64,000 bases of DNA, taken from the NCBI GenBank assembly GCA_030824495.1, contig JAVBXP010000012.1:62001-126000 (forward strand), given 5' to 3'. The notes beneath the pieces were generated by a model. The model ran no database searches, was not told where the DNA came from, and saw only the letters and a program-made list of their open reading frames with translations. This document shows, piece after piece, positions 1 to 8,704 of the stretch. Origin of the DNA: a bacterium (lineage in GTDB: Bacteria; Pseudomonadota; Alphaproteobacteria; Caulobacterales; Caulobacteraceae). Position numbers and translations under genes: made by a program. Every line of letters begins with the position of its first letter. Position 1 is the first letter of the stretch.

Positions 1-124
1 TTTTTTGGACCGATGGCCGCAGCCACCGCGCAGGCCGAAATGAGACACCTCGCCCCTTGCGCGAATGGCGCAGCTTTTGCTTTGGGGAGCCAATAAGAAC
101 ACTCGATTGTCTCTCGGAGCTAAA

Positions 125-667
125 ATGAAACGCGTCGCAGCTATCACCACAGCCATCATCGCAATGGCCATGGCCGCGCCCGCGTGGGCCGCAAAGACCT
201 TCGTGCTGGACAACGTGACGCTCCAAGGCGGCGGGACCCTGACTGGGACGTTCACGACCGACGACGCCCTCAAGTCGCTGCTGGCGATCGACATCACAGC
301 TTCGGCCGGCACTTACGGACCGGGCGTCTTCTCAGTGTTCAACTACAACAACGCCGCCCTGGCCGACTGGGTGTCGCTTCCGACCCAGGGCTTCCGGATT
401 CAGACGGCCGGCGCCGCTCAGCAACTGCGCCTCGACTTCAACCCGCTCACCCTGACCGGCGCCAACATCCTGAACACCTCTTCGGAGTATCAGCGCCTCG
501 GCGGCCCCCGCGCCGTCCTCACCGGCCGCGTGGTGTTCCAGGACGTCCCGCCGCCGGTCTCCGCCGTTCCCGAGCCCGCCACCTGGGCGATGATGATCAT
601 CGGCTTTGGCGCGGTCGGTTCGATGGTCCGCACCACCCGCCGCCGGAACGTCTTCAGCGCCGCCTGA
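125..667 (+). CDS. PEPxxWA-CTERM sorting domain protein, secreted
   Basis: A 180-residue exported protein. It begins with a signal peptide (MKRVAAITTAIIAMAMAAPAWA) and ends with the tripartite sorting tail: a PEPATWAMM motif, a hydrophobic stretch and a basic RTTRRR end. In known systems such tails are processed by an exosortase after export, and the proteins are often linked to exopolysaccharide. The middle part resembles no enzyme I recognise. The start at 125 is chosen because GGAG lies 6 bases upstream and the signal peptide starts there; an upstream ATG at 65 would add 20 residues ahead of the signal. A strong terminator follows. No exosortase gene is visible in this window. Confidence 0.85.
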   Translation: MKRVAAITTAIIAMAMAAPAWAAKTFVLDNVTLQGGGTLTGTFTTDDALKSLLAIDITASAGTYGPGVFSVFNYNNAALADWVSLPTQGFRIQTAGAAQQLRLDFNPLTLTGANILNTSSEYQRLGGPRAVLTGRVVFQDVPPPVSAVPEPATWAMMIIGFGAVGSMVRTTRRRNVFSAA

Positions 668-692
668 TCGAAATTCTCTGACGACAGCATTG

Positions 693-722
693 GGCCCTCT
701 CGCTTCGGCGGGAGGGCCTTTT
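693..722 (+). terminator. Rho-independent terminator with TTCG tetraloop
   Basis: An 11 bp stem, with one G-T pair, closes on a TTCG tetraloop (704-707) and is followed by TTTT. It lies 25 bases after the PEP-CTERM stop codon and ends that transcript. It faces a second terminator from the opposite strand. Confidence 0.85.
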
Positions 723-750
723 GCGTTGGGGCCTCGCCCTCACCCGCAAA

Positions 751-784
751 CAAAAACGGCGCCCCAGCCAAGGCTGAAGCGCCG
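751..784 (-). terminator. Rho-independent terminator for the acyl-CoA dehydrogenase operon
   Basis: Read on the minus strand, CGGCGC, two G-T pairs and CAGC close on a 4-base loop and pair back to GCGCCG, followed by TTTTTGTTTG. It lies 40 bases after the stop of the minus-strand acyl-CoA dehydrogenase. Confidence 0.85.
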
Positions 785-823
785 CTTGAACCCCAGCTTT
801 CGCCGGGGTGAGCGTCGTAGTGC

Positions 824-1969
824 TTAGGCCGCCTTGCCCAGGCTCAGGCCTTCATAGCGGGCCAAATGGTGATCGGTGGAGCCGAAGGCGTTCTCGATCA
901 TGGTGGCGCGCTTGAAGTAGTGGCCGATGGCCATTTCGTCGGTCATGCCCATGCCGCCGTGCAACTGGATGGCGTTCTGTCCGATGAACTTGGCCGCCTT
1001 GCCGATCTGAACCTTGGCCGCCGAGGCGCCCTTGGCCCGTTCGTGATCGCTGTCGGCCAGCTTGATGTCGGCCATGTAGGTCATCGAGATCGACTGCTCG
1101 AGCTGGATGAACATGTCCACCATCCGGTGCTGCAGCACCTGGAACTGGCTGATCGGCTGACCGAACTGCTTGCGCTGCTTGGTGTATTCCAGCGTGCCTT
1201 CGTGCAGACGGCGGAACACGCCGCAGGCTTCGGCGCAGGTGGCGACGATGGCTTCGTCGATCACCTTCTCGACCAGCGGCAGGGCGGCGCCCTCCGAACC
1301 GATCAGGGCGTCGGCGCCGAGCGCCACGTTCTCGAACGTCACTTCCGAAGCGCGGAAGCCGTCGACCGTCGGATAGTCGCGCGTGGTCACGCCCTTGGCG
1401 CTCTTCGGCACGATAAACACCGAGACGCCCTCCGCGTCGCGCTGGCCGCCGCCGGTGCGGGCGGTGACGATCAGGTGGGTGGCGTAGGGCGCGCCGATGA
1501 CGACAGCCTTATGGCCGTTCAGCACGTAGCCCGCGCCGTCCTTCTTGGCCGTGGTCTTCAGGTCCTGCCAGGTGTAGCGGGCCTGCGGTTCGGCATAGGC
1601 GAAGGCGATGATCGTCTCGCCGCCGATGATGCTGGCGATCATATCAGCCGCGCCGGCGTAGCCGGAGTGCTTCAGGAAACCGCCGCCGATCACCACGGTG
1701 CCGAGATAAGGCTCGACCACCAGGGATTTGCCCAGCTCTTCCATGATGACCATGTTGTCGGTCGAACCGCCGCCAAGACCGCCGAGCTCTTCCGAGAACG
1801 GCGCGCCCAGGATGCCGAGCTCTTCGGCGAAGGCCTTCCAGACCGCCGGACGCCAGCCCGGTTCGGCCTTCAGCGCATCGCGGCGCTGCTCGAAGCTATA
1901 GTTGTCGGCCAGATAGCTCGCGACCGTATCGCGCAGCATCGACTGTTCTTCGGTGAAGCTGAAATCCAT
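824..1969 (-). CDS. Acyl-CoA dehydrogenase family protein
   Basis: A 381-residue FAD-dependent dehydrogenase expected to oxidise an acyl-CoA at the alpha-beta bond in the cytoplasm. It has the family layout: N-terminal helical domain (starting MDFSFTEEQ), beta domain, and C-terminal helical domain with the QLHGGMGMTDE segment that contacts FAD. The start at 1969 is supported by GGGGAA upstream and by the family N-terminus; a start at 2011 would add 14 unrelated residues. It is the second gene of a pair, 83 bases after another acyl-CoA dehydrogenase on the same strand, and is followed by a terminator. Such pairs often act on branched, aromatic or steroid side-chain acyl-CoAs. The substrate cannot be told from sequence. 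Confidence 0.9.
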   Translation of the reverse strand: MDFSFTEEQSMLRDTVASYLADNYSFEQRRDALKAEPGWRPAVWKAFAEELGILGAPFSEELGGLGGGSTDNMVIMEELGKSLVVEPYLGTVVIGGGFLKHSGYAGAADMIASIIGGETIIAFAYAEPQARYTWQDLKTTAKKDGAGYVLNGHKAVVIGAPYATHLIVTARTGGGQRDAEGVSVFIVPKSAKGVTTRDYPTVDGFRASEVTFENVALGADALIGSEGAALPLVEKVIDEAIVATCAEACGVFRRLHEGTLEYTKQRKQFGQPISQFQVLQHRMVDMFIQLEQSISMTYMADIKLADSDHERAKGASAAKVQIGKAAKFIGQNAIQLHGGMGMTDEMAIGHYFKRATMIENAFGSTDHHLARYEGLSLGKAA

Positions 1970-2052
1970 CTGGTTTCCCCGTACGACATCCCGCCCCGGC
2001 GCATCGGCCAAGGGCGGGCTTTAGGCTTGTTGTGAATTAAGACGATCGACGA

Positions 2053-3255
2053 CTAGAGGCCCAGCACCATCTTGGCGATGATGTTGCGCTGGATCTCGTT
2101 CGAGCCGCCGTAGATCGAGGTCTTGCGGCCGTTGAAGTAGTCGCCAGCCAGGCCTTCAGCGTAGGCGGGGCCGATGTTGGCGTTGTGACCGAGGTCGCGC
2201 AGATAGGGCGCGCCGTAGTGGCCGACGGCCTCCAGGGCGAGCTCGTGCAGGCGCTGTTGGATCTCGGTGCCCTTGATCTTGAGGATCGAGCTTTCCGTGC
2301 CCGGACCCTTGCCGCTGCTTTCGCCGGCCAGGGTGCGTAGTTCGGTGAACTCCAGCGCCGTCAGGTCGATCTCGAGCTCAGCGACCTTGCGCTTGAAGAA
2401 GGGATCGGCCAGCAGCGGGCCGCCGGCGTCCGAACGCTCGGTGGTGGCGATCTCGCGAACGCGCTCCAGGCCGCGCTTCGAACGCGCGACGCCAGCGATG
2501 CCCGAACGCTCGTGAGCCAGCAGCGCCTTGGCGCAGGTCCAGCCTTGGTTCTCGTGGAAGACGCGGTTCTCGACCGGGACCTTCACGTTGTCGAGGAAGA
2601 CGTCGTTGACCTCATGGCCGCCTTCCAGGGTCGTGATGCGGCGCACCTCGATACCCGGCGTCTTCATGTCGATCAGCAGGAAGGAGATGCCGGCCTGCGG
2701 CTTCGAATTCGGGTCGGTGCGAACGAGGAAGAAGCCCCAGTCAGCGTGCTGCCCCAGGGTTGTCCAGGTCTTCTGGCCGTTGACGATGTAGTATTCCTTG
2801 CCGTCGTCGCCGGTGACGCGCTCGGCCTTGCACTTCAGCGAGGCTAGGTCTGAACCGGCGCCCGGCTCCGAATAGCCCTGGCACCACCACACCTGGCCGT
2901 CGCGGATGCCCGGCAGGAACTTCTCTTTCTGCTCCTGGGTGCCGAAGGTGTAGATCACCGGCGCCAGCATCGCGACGCCGAACGGCAGGATTCCGATGGT
3001 GTCGGCGCGAGCCTGCTCCTCGGACCAGATGTACTTCTGGGTGGGCGTCCAGTCGGTGCCGCCGAATTCCTTCGGCCACGACGGAGCCGACCAGCCCTTC
3101 TTCGCCAGGATGCGGTGCCAGGACAGATAGTCCTCGCGGCCGAGATCCTCGCCGCGATTTTGCTTGTCGCGGAGTTCCTGCGGATAGTTCTGCGCGATGA
3201 AGGCGCGAGCCTCCTCGCGGAAAGCGGCGTCTTCGGGCGAAAAATCGAGGTTCAT
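2053..3255 (-). CDS. Acyl-CoA dehydrogenase family protein
   Basis: A 400-residue acyl-CoA dehydrogenase. It starts MNLDFSPEDAAFREEARAF, carries the central WCQGYSEPGAGSDLASL segment (substrate and FAD contacts) and ends with the family IYGGSNEIQRNIIAKMVLGL tail. The start at 3255 has GGGAG at a proper distance; the in-frame start at 3279 adds eight residues before the conserved N-terminus. It is the first gene of a two-gene minus-strand operon with the dehydrogenase at 824-1969. The two may form a heteromeric enzyme, as known for some steroid-degrading acyl-CoA dehydrogenases, but that is inference. The promoter should lie in the gap to the divergent gene at 3522. Confidence 0.92.
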   Translation of the reverse strand: MNLDFSPEDAAFREEARAFIAQNYPQELRDKQNRGEDLGREDYLSWHRILAKKGWSAPSWPKEFGGTDWTPTQKYIWSEEQARADTIGILPFGVAMLAPVIYTFGTQEQKEKFLPGIRDGQVWWCQGYSEPGAGSDLASLKCKAERVTGDDGKEYYIVNGQKTWTTLGQHADWGFFLVRTDPNSKPQAGISFLLIDMKTPGIEVRRITTLEGGHEVNDVFLDNVKVPVENRVFHENQGWTCAKALLAHERSGIAGVARSKRGLERVREIATTERSDAGGPLLADPFFKRKVAELEIDLTALEFTELRTLAGESSGKGPGTESSILKIKGTEIQQRLHELALEAVGHYGAPYLRDLGHNANIGPAYAEGLAGDYFNGRKTSIYGGSNEIQRNIIAKMVLGL

Positions 3256-3521
3256 TGAAGGGCTCCCTGGCGCGAGCATTTACAGCGTATTTCGTTGGCG
3301 CGGACCATAGACGCCGAAAATGACGATGTGAAGATGACGCTTACGTCAACGTCACCACAAGTTTGCGCCATCGGCCCTCGGGCCTTTATAAACTCCGCCA
3401 CGACGCGTCGTGAACACGATTGGAAGACCGGGCCAAACCGGACGAGTCACGCGAACCTTCGCCATGCGCCAGCGTTGCACCGGTTGCGCCGCGTATCAGA
3501 GGCGTGCATTCCGTAGCTTCC

Positions 3522-4253
3522 ATGCCCCGCATCCTTACCTACAATGTCCACCGCTGCGTCGGCGCCGATCGCCGTCTGGATGTCAGCCGCGTCGCTGAGG
3601 TGATTGCACGGCTGAAGCCCGACATCGTCGCCCTGCAGGAACTGGATGTCGGTCGCGCCCGCACAGGCGGCGTGGATCAGGCCCATCAGATCGCACGACA
3701 GCTGAAGATGGCCTTCCACTTCCACCCCGCCCTGCGGGTCGAAGAGGAACTCTATGGCGACGCCATCCTCACGATCTATCCGGAGCGGCTGATCCAGACG
3801 GGTCCCCTGCCCGGCCACCCCGCCATTCCGCGGCTGGAGCCGCGCGGCGCGGTCTGGCTCTCGGTCGAAATCGAGGGCAAGCCCGTCCAGGTGATCAACA
3901 CGCACCTGGGATTGGTGCCGAAGGAACAGCAGTTGCAGGCCGCCTGGCTGGCCGGCCCCTCATGGCTGGGCCACCCGATGCGCAAGGGTCCGAGCATTCT
4001 GCTAGGCGACTTCAACGCCACCAGCAGTTCGGTCGTCTATCGAACGCTCTGCGCCAAGCTGGCGGCCGCCCGGCGGCTCGCGCCTACGAAGTCGGCGACC
4101 TCCACCTTCCCATCGACCCTGCCGGTGCTGCGCATCGACCACATATTTGTCAGCCCGGAGATCAAGGTGGAGGACGTCTTCGTGCCGTTCGACCAACTGA
4201 CCCGTACGGCCTCAGATCACCTGCCGCTGGTGATGGACTTCAGTGTGACATGA
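3522..4253 (+). CDS. Endonuclease/exonuclease/phosphatase family protein
   Basis: A 243-residue protein with the full set of EEP-fold catalytic motifs in order: YNVH (N8), LQELD (E40, metal), NTHLG, LGDFN, RIDHIF and SDHLP near the end. The fold hydrolyses phosphodiester or phosphomonoester bonds in nucleic acids, inositol phosphates or sphingolipids. No signal peptide is seen. The start at 3522 begins directly with the first beta strand; a GTG at 3504 would add six residues. Its last 14 bases overlap the end of a convergent phospholipase D family gene. EEP and PLD genes side by side recur in bacteria, which suggests a phospholipid role, but this is inference. Confidence 0.85.
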   Translation: MPRILTYNVHRCVGADRRLDVSRVAEVIARLKPDIVALQELDVGRARTGGVDQAHQIARQLKMAFHFHPALRVEEELYGDAILTIYPERLIQTGPLPGHPAIPRLEPRGAVWLSVEIEGKPVQVINTHLGLVPKEQQLQAAWLAGPSWLGHPMRKGPSILLGDFNATSSSVVYRTLCAKLAAARRLAPTKSATSTFPSTLPVLRIDHIFVSPEIKVEDVFVPFDQLTRTASDHLPLVMDFSVT

Positions 4254-5694
4254 AGCGCGTGTGCTTCTCCTGATAGAGCAGATCGCGCCGACGCGAGGCG
4301 CGCCAGGAGTCGGTGACGTTATAGGGATCGCCGAGGTGATAGGTGGCGATAATCTCACCGAGCGGCGTCTGCTTCATCGGCAAGATTGGCGATAGTCGCC
4401 CCTCGGTGTTGAGAGCGTCTATCGCGGGAATCAAACCGCCCCACTCATGCCGGGCCTTGGAAACCGCATCGCCGGTGTGGCCCAGGAAATGGCCGATCAA
4501 GCGATCACGCAGCGCGCCGATTGCACGCTCATCAGCCTCGCATCCGGCCTCGACGCCCAACTCGACCTCAGTGTCGAAGCCGCCGGAGCGGTTGTTCAGG
4601 TTCGCCGATCCGACGCGCGCCAAATGGTTGTCGATCACGGTGACCTTCGAATGAACGATGATCGTCGTCCCGCCCGGCGTGGTCGGATACCAGGCTCGGA
4701 AGCGTCCGAAGACATCCGAAGCGCGCAGACGCCACAGCATGTTGGACCGCGCCCGATCCATCGTCAGCTGATCGAACCAGCTGGGACTCTGACCTGTGGA
4801 GATCAGCACCACCTCCGGTCCGCCCGGCTCCCCCAATCGCCGGGAGACCGCCTCGGCGATCAGCGGGCAGGTGAAGTACTGGTTCTCCAGATAGATTGTC
4901 GAGCGAGCCTCCATGATCGAGGCGATCATTAGCTTGCGAATTTCCGCAACCCCCTCGCGGCCGGCCCAAGCCGGTTCGGTGCGCTGGAGCGAAATATCGA
5001 CGTCCTTGAGCTGGGCGGGGATATGGGCCGGCCACGGGTCGTCGACCGGGGCGGTGTCCGGCGCGGGCAGCACCTCGCGGGTCGCGCGGCGCCACCGCTC
5101 GCGGGCCAGATCGCCCAGCGCCTGCGCCGCCTGCCCGTCGACCATCATCATCACCTCGTGACGCGGCGGGTGATGTTGCTGGTCGGGCATGATCCGACGC
5201 GGGTCGTGCTCAAGATGGCCAGGCGTATCCCAGCGATCGACACTGATGTCGCCACCCCCGCAGAAGGCCAGGGTGTCATCGATGACCAGCACCTTCTGAT
5301 GGTGGCAAGCGCCGAACGGCACCTGGTCATCGAGTACGAACTGCACGTTCGTATCCTTGAACCAGGTCCGCGCCCGGTGGGGGAAGAACTGTTGGCTAGC
5401 CGCAATGGGCAGGGCCGATTTCCAGATCAGCAGCCGGATTTCCAGGTCTGGCCGCGCCCGCGAAACCGCGACCAGGATCCGCCCCACCTCGTCGGGGTCG
5501 GCGGGACCATCGAAGCCATCTGGAAACAGGCGGGCTCGGGGATCAAAGCCCCAGCCCAGCAAGAATACCGAACGACGCGCATTGCGCAGCGCCTCGAAGA
5601 CAGCGGTGTAGTAGGCCTCGGTATCGACCAGAAACGCAGCGCGCGCGGCGCGCGCCTTTCGCCAGCAGGTATCACCCGGCCTCAACACATCCAT
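4240..5694 (-). CDS. Phospholipase D / cardiolipin synthase-like protein
   Basis: A 484-residue protein with two HKD catalytic motifs, HQKVLVIDD (H132, K134, D139) and HSKVTVIDN (H348, K350, D355), as in phospholipase D and class II cardiolipin synthases. There is no long N-terminal membrane segment, unlike E. coli ClsA, so it is nearer to the soluble PLD-like proteins. The start is uncertain: ATG at 5694 or GTG at 5721 (nine more residues). Neither has a strong Shine-Dalgarno sequence. The 3' end overlaps the convergent EEP gene by 14 bases. It probably acts on phosphatidylglycerol or other phospholipids. Confidence 0.85.
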   Translation of the reverse strand: MDVLRPGDTCWRKARAARAAFLVDTEAYYTAVFEALRNARRSVFLLGWGFDPRARLFPDGFDGPADPDEVGRILVAVSRARPDLEIRLLIWKSALPIAASQQFFPHRARTWFKDTNVQFVLDDQVPFGACHHQKVLVIDDTLAFCGGGDISVDRWDTPGHLEHDPRRIMPDQQHHPPRHEVMMMVDGQAAQALGDLARERWRRATREVLPAPDTAPVDDPWPAHIPAQLKDVDISLQRTEPAWAGREGVAEIRKLMIASIMEARSTIYLENQYFTCPLIAEAVSRRLGEPGGPEVVLISTGQSPSWFDQLTMDRARSNMLWRLRASDVFGRFRAWYPTTPGGTTIIVHSKVTVIDNHLARVGSANLNNRSGGFDTEVELGVEAGCEADERAIGALRDRLIGHFLGHTGDAVSKARHEWGGLIPAIDALNTEGRLSPILPMKQTPLGEIIATYHLGDPYNVTDSWRASRRRDLLYQEKHTRFMSH

Positions 5695-5783
5695 TGCCGA
5701 CCAATGCCCCGCTTCCAACACCCAGACTCAAACAGCCTACGGCGAAGGTCGGTTCCGCGCGAGCGCTCGCATTGCGCGTCCAG

Positions 5784-5819
5784 ACATAAAAATGCGCGCC
5801 CGGGGGGAGCCGGGCGCGC
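5784..5819 (-). terminator. Rho-independent terminator (minus strand)
   Basis: A perfect 10 bp stem (GCGCGCCCGG with CCGGGCGCGC, loop 5804-5809), followed on the minus strand by ATTTTTATG. It ends the transcript of the small exported protein at 5852-6175. Confidence 0.8.
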
Positions 5820-5851
5820 GGTCAAGGTGACTGGACCGGGGGTTGGCGCAG

Positions 5852-6175
5852 TCAGCCCTTGTAGACTTGGCAGGGGCCGCTCAGTTCCGCGGTCAGGCGC
5901 GCCTTGCGATCACCGCTGTCGGATTTGGCTTCGCGCTTGGCCTTGTCGTACTCGACCTTGCTGCGCTCGAGCACATAGGGCGCGCGTCCTGAGCGCTCGT
6001 TTCTGATGAAGGCGTCCATGGCGGCGGTGTCGACCTGGGTCAGGCCGGAATCGGCCAGCCCACGGCAACGGCTGGCCTTGAGGAACTCTACGTCGCTGAC
6101 GGCGGCGGCGGCGGTGGCGGAAGTCGCAGCGGCGAGCAAGCCCGTGGCGGCGAATGCGATGGCGATCAGTTTCAT
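5852..6175 (-). CDS. Small secreted protein of unknown function
   Basis: A 107-residue protein with a clear signal peptide (MKLIAIAFAATGLLAAATSATA). The mature part is short, charged and mostly helical, with Cys in the segment SRCRGLADSGL and near the C-terminus in SGPCQVYKG, which could form one disulfide. I do not recognise the family. The start at 6175 has GAGGGAG upstream; the longer reading from 6229 would place 18 residues before the signal. It is a single-gene unit with its own terminator. Confidence 0.75.
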   Translation of the reverse strand: MKLIAIAFAATGLLAAATSATAAAAVSDVEFLKASRCRGLADSGLTQVDTAAMDAFIRNERSGRAPYVLERSKVEYDKAKREAKSDSGDRKARLTAELSGPCQVYKG

Positions 6176-6347
6176 GGCGTTACTCCCTCGAAATTTATGG
6201 AGGGAAACTGCTCGCGAAAACGACATCACTCAAATGAATTACCGGCAACAATTAGTATTCGAACATTAAAATACTGCAATGATGGGATTGGTTACTCAGA
6301 AAACATAAACATCTTGTAATGATCCGCTCGCGCAGCAAAGCTGGGCC

Positions 6348-6770
6348 ATGTTTCCAGAGCTCAAACTCGATGCGGACCGCGTCAACACCTTGATTTTCGG
6401 CGCCTTCCCCGGAATTCCCGAGGAGGCCTTCCCGAGGATCACCGAGGCCGAACCCGGCCGCGTTCACGTCGTCCTTCCCTATCGCCAAGGGATGCTGCGG
6501 CCCGGCAACCTCGTTTCCGGGCCGACCCTGATGGGGCACGCAGACACCACCGCCTACGCCCTGGTGCTGTGCCATGTCGGCGAGGAATTGATGGCGGTGA
6601 CCAGTTCGCTGGTCATGAACTTCCTGCGCGGCGCCAAGCCCGGCGATGTTCATGCCGAGGGCCGGTTGCTGCGGCTCGGCCGGCGCAACGCCGTCTGCGA
6701 CATCAGGCTCTGGACCGAGAGCCCGGATCGACTGGCGGCGCAGGCCACCGTGACCTACGCTATCCCCTAG
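6348..6770 (+). CDS. PaaI-family hotdog thioesterase
   Basis: A 140-residue single-hotdog protein. The segment GNLVSGPTLMGHADTTAYAL matches the PaaI/4HBT helix with a conserved G and the acidic residue (D in HADT) used for thioester hydrolysis. It is followed by the VTSSLVMNFLRGAKPGD strand typical of the family. It probably releases CoA from an aromatic or medium-chain acyl-CoA in the cytoplasm. It is followed after two bases by a DUF1289 gene, so the two are co-transcribed. Confidence 0.88.
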   Translation: MFPELKLDADRVNTLIFGAFPGIPEEAFPRITEAEPGRVHVVLPYRQGMLRPGNLVSGPTLMGHADTTAYALVLCHVGEELMAVTSSLVMNFLRGAKPGDVHAEGRLLRLGRRNAVCDIRLWTESPDRLAAQATVTYAIP

Positions 6771-6772
6771 CC

Positions 6773-6991
6773 ATGACCGATCAGCCACGCCGCCCCCCTG
6801 CCCCGATCAAGACCCCTTGCATCAAGGTTTGCGTCATCGACGGAGAGAGCGGCCTGTGCATGGGCTGCTACCGACAGCTCTCCGAAGTTGCTGGATGGGC
6901 GAAACTGACGGACGATGACCGGGCCCGGATAATGGCCGAACTTGCAGGCCGCCGCGAACGCATCAGCCCCGAGAAACTGGCGATGTTCTGA
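6773..6991 (+). CDS. DUF1289 domain protein
   Basis: A 72-residue protein with the DUF1289 cysteine pattern: TPCIKVCVIDGESGLCMGCYR (C-x3-C-x8-C-x2-C), followed by the W and R/E-rich helix. The four Cys could bind a metal or Fe-S cluster; the function of the family is not established. The ATG at 6773 lies two bases after the thioesterase stop. A longer in-frame reading from 6569 is only the shadow of the thioesterase. Confidence 0.85.
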   Translation: MTDQPRRPPAPIKTPCIKVCVIDGESGLCMGCYRQLSEVAGWAKLTDDDRARIMAELAGRRERISPEKLAMF

Positions 6992-7020
6992 CCCTAAACG
7001 GTTGCGCTTGTTAGGGTTTC
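6991..7020 (+). terminator. Weak candidate terminator hairpin
   Basis: ACCCTAA (6991-6997) pairs with TTAGGGT (7011-7017), followed by TTC. The stem overlaps the DUF1289 stop codon and the T-run is short. Confidence 0.3.
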
Positions 7021-7121
7021 ATCAAGGCTGTTGATTCACCGCTTACACATAGGACGCGCCTAGTTTCCTCCTCGAACGCGACCGGACACTATCCCGGCCG
7101 CCGAGACGGCGAGGTATCAAG

Positions 7122-7628
7122 ATGCTGAAATTGGCGGTGATGGCCCTGGTGGGCGCGGTGTCGGCGGTGGGCGCGGGGCAGACCCTGGCGAGCCTGAAGA
7201 ACGCCAACCAGACTCCGGAACTGCGCGCCGCCGTGGCGATCGCGCCGCAATCCTCAATGGCTCAGCCGGCCTCCATCGCCAAGGGCCGCGACGGCCACTA
7301 TTGGGCGGAGGCCGACGTCAACGGTTCACGCGTCCGATTCCTGGTCGACACCGGCGCCAGCGCCGTAGCCCTGACCATCGCCGACGCCCGGCGCCTGGGC
7401 ATCGCCACCGAGAAGCTGGACTATGCTTCCAAGGTCGTCACCGCCTCGGGTCAGACGCGTGCCGCGGCCGTCAAGCTTGGCCGAGTTTCCGTGGCCGGCG
7501 CCCGCCTGGACAATGTGGACGCTCTGGTGATCGAAGACGGGCTGGAAAGCTCCCTGCTCGGAATGAGCTATCTAGGCCGCCTCGCCAGCTTCGAGGCGAC
7601 GCAGACGTCGCTCATTCTGCGCCCCTGA
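7122..7628 (+). CDS. Retropepsin-like aspartic protease, TIGR02281 type
   Basis: A 168-residue protein with an N-terminal hydrophobic segment (residues 1-20, signal or anchor) and the retropepsin catalytic motif FLVDTGAS with D76, preceded by DGHYWAEADVNG. It ends with the ESSLLGMSYLGRLASFE signature of the clan AA proteins that are common in alphaproteobacteria. It is expected to sit in the periplasm or at the inner membrane and to act as a dimer, since only one DTG is present. The substrate is unknown. Its last 57 bases overlap the convergent dusA gene. Confidence 0.88.
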   Translation: MLKLAVMALVGAVSAVGAGQTLASLKNANQTPELRAAVAIAPQSSMAQPASIAKGRDGHYWAEADVNGSRVRFLVDTGASAVALTIADARRLGIATEKLDYASKVVTASGQTRAAAVKLGRVSVAGARLDNVDALVIEDGLESSLLGMSYLGRLASFEATQTSLILRP

Positions 7629-8600
7629 CACAGCGGCCAGCGCCGCGTCGACGACCTCAATCCCCGCCCCTGCTTTCACGCCCTCGACGGTGAGAATCCG
7701 CCGCCAACTCCGCGCCCCCGGCAGACCGTGGAACAGGCCCAGCATGTGCCGGCTCATGGCCGCCAGATGCACGCCCTTGGCTAGCTGGCCCATCACGTAG
7801 GGCCGATAGAGCTCGACCGCCTGGAAGGCGTCGATGTCCTCGCCCTGTCCAAACACCCGGCGGTCAACCTGCCCCAGAATGGCCGGCTCGTGATAGGCGG
7901 CCCGGCCCAACATGACGCCGTCCACATGCTCCAACTGAGCTTCGGTCTCGTCGAGCGTGGCGATCCCGCCATTTATGACGATCGTCAGGTCCGGCCGCTC
8001 GCGCTTCAACCGATGCACCAACGGATAGTCGAGCGGCGGCACGTCGCGGTTTTCCTTGGGAGACAAGCCCTTCAGCCAGGCCTTGCGGGCGTGGACCACA
8101 AAACCTCTAACTCCGGCGTCGGCGCAAAGATCGACCAACCGGTAGAGGCTCTCGGCGGGCTCCTGGTCGTCCACGCCGATCCGGCATTTGACCGTGACAG
8201 GAACCCTCACCGCCGCGCCCATGGCGGCCATGCACTCGGCCACCAGCTCAGGCTCCCGCATCAGGCAGGCGCCGAACCGTCCGCTCTGCACCCGGTCGGA
8301 CGGGCAGCCGACATTGAGGTTGATCTCGTCATAGCCTTCGGCCTCGCCGATCCGAGCCGCAGCCACCAGATCGCCCGGATCCGAGCCGCCAAGCTGCAGC
8401 GCCACCGGATGTTCAACCTGATCATAGGCCAGCAGCCGTTCGCGATCACCGTGCAGGATCGCGCCCGTCGTCAGCATTTCGGTATAGAGCAACGCCCGCG
8501 CCGACAGCGTCCGGTGCAAGACGCGGCAATGCCGGTCTGTCCAGTCCATCATCGGGGCGATCGACAGTCTATATGATTGAAATTGCGTCTGCTTTTTCAT
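7572..8600 (-). CDS. dusA: tRNA-dihydrouridine(20/20a) synthase DusA
   Basis: A 342-residue FMN enzyme that reduces uridine 20/20a in the tRNA D-loop. It has the DusA start (LSIAPMMDWTDRHCR), the catalytic cysteine in LNVGCPS (C99), and VINGGIATLDE and VMLGRAAYHEPAIL in the barrel. Length fits DusA. The ATG at 8600 is the first in frame. The region just upstream holds a recombinase remnant reading away from it, which matters because the 5' end of dusA is a known integration site for a family of tyrosine integrases. The 3' end overlaps the aspartic protease gene. Confidence 0.95.
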   Translation of the reverse strand: MKKQTQFQSYRLSIAPMMDWTDRHCRVLHRTLSARALLYTEMLTTGAILHGDRERLLAYDQVEHPVALQLGGSDPGDLVAAARIGEAEGYDEINLNVGCPSDRVQSGRFGACLMREPELVAECMAAMGAAVRVPVTVKCRIGVDDQEPAESLYRLVDLCADAGVRGFVVHARKAWLKGLSPKENRDVPPLDYPLVHRLKRERPDLTIVINGGIATLDETEAQLEHVDGVMLGRAAYHEPAILGQVDRRVFGQGEDIDAFQAVELYRPYVMGQLAKGVHLAAMSRHMLGLFHGLPGARSWRRILTVEGVKAGAGIEVVDAALAAVSGAQNERRLRRLEAGEAA

Positions 8601-8704
8601 AAAACTTAGGGCTTAGGCCAGTCGTCGGACGCGCGGTTCTACGCGACTTTACGACGGATTTCGCTACCTTTCGCTAACTCACGGCCTCAGATTTCCACCC
8701 GAAA

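Noticed and set aside
866..2035. A 389-codon plus-strand ORF opposite an acyl-CoA dehydrogenase
   Set aside because: It is an antisense shadow in a high-GC gene: no domain, odd His/Asp-rich composition, while the opposite strand encodes a clear enzyme.
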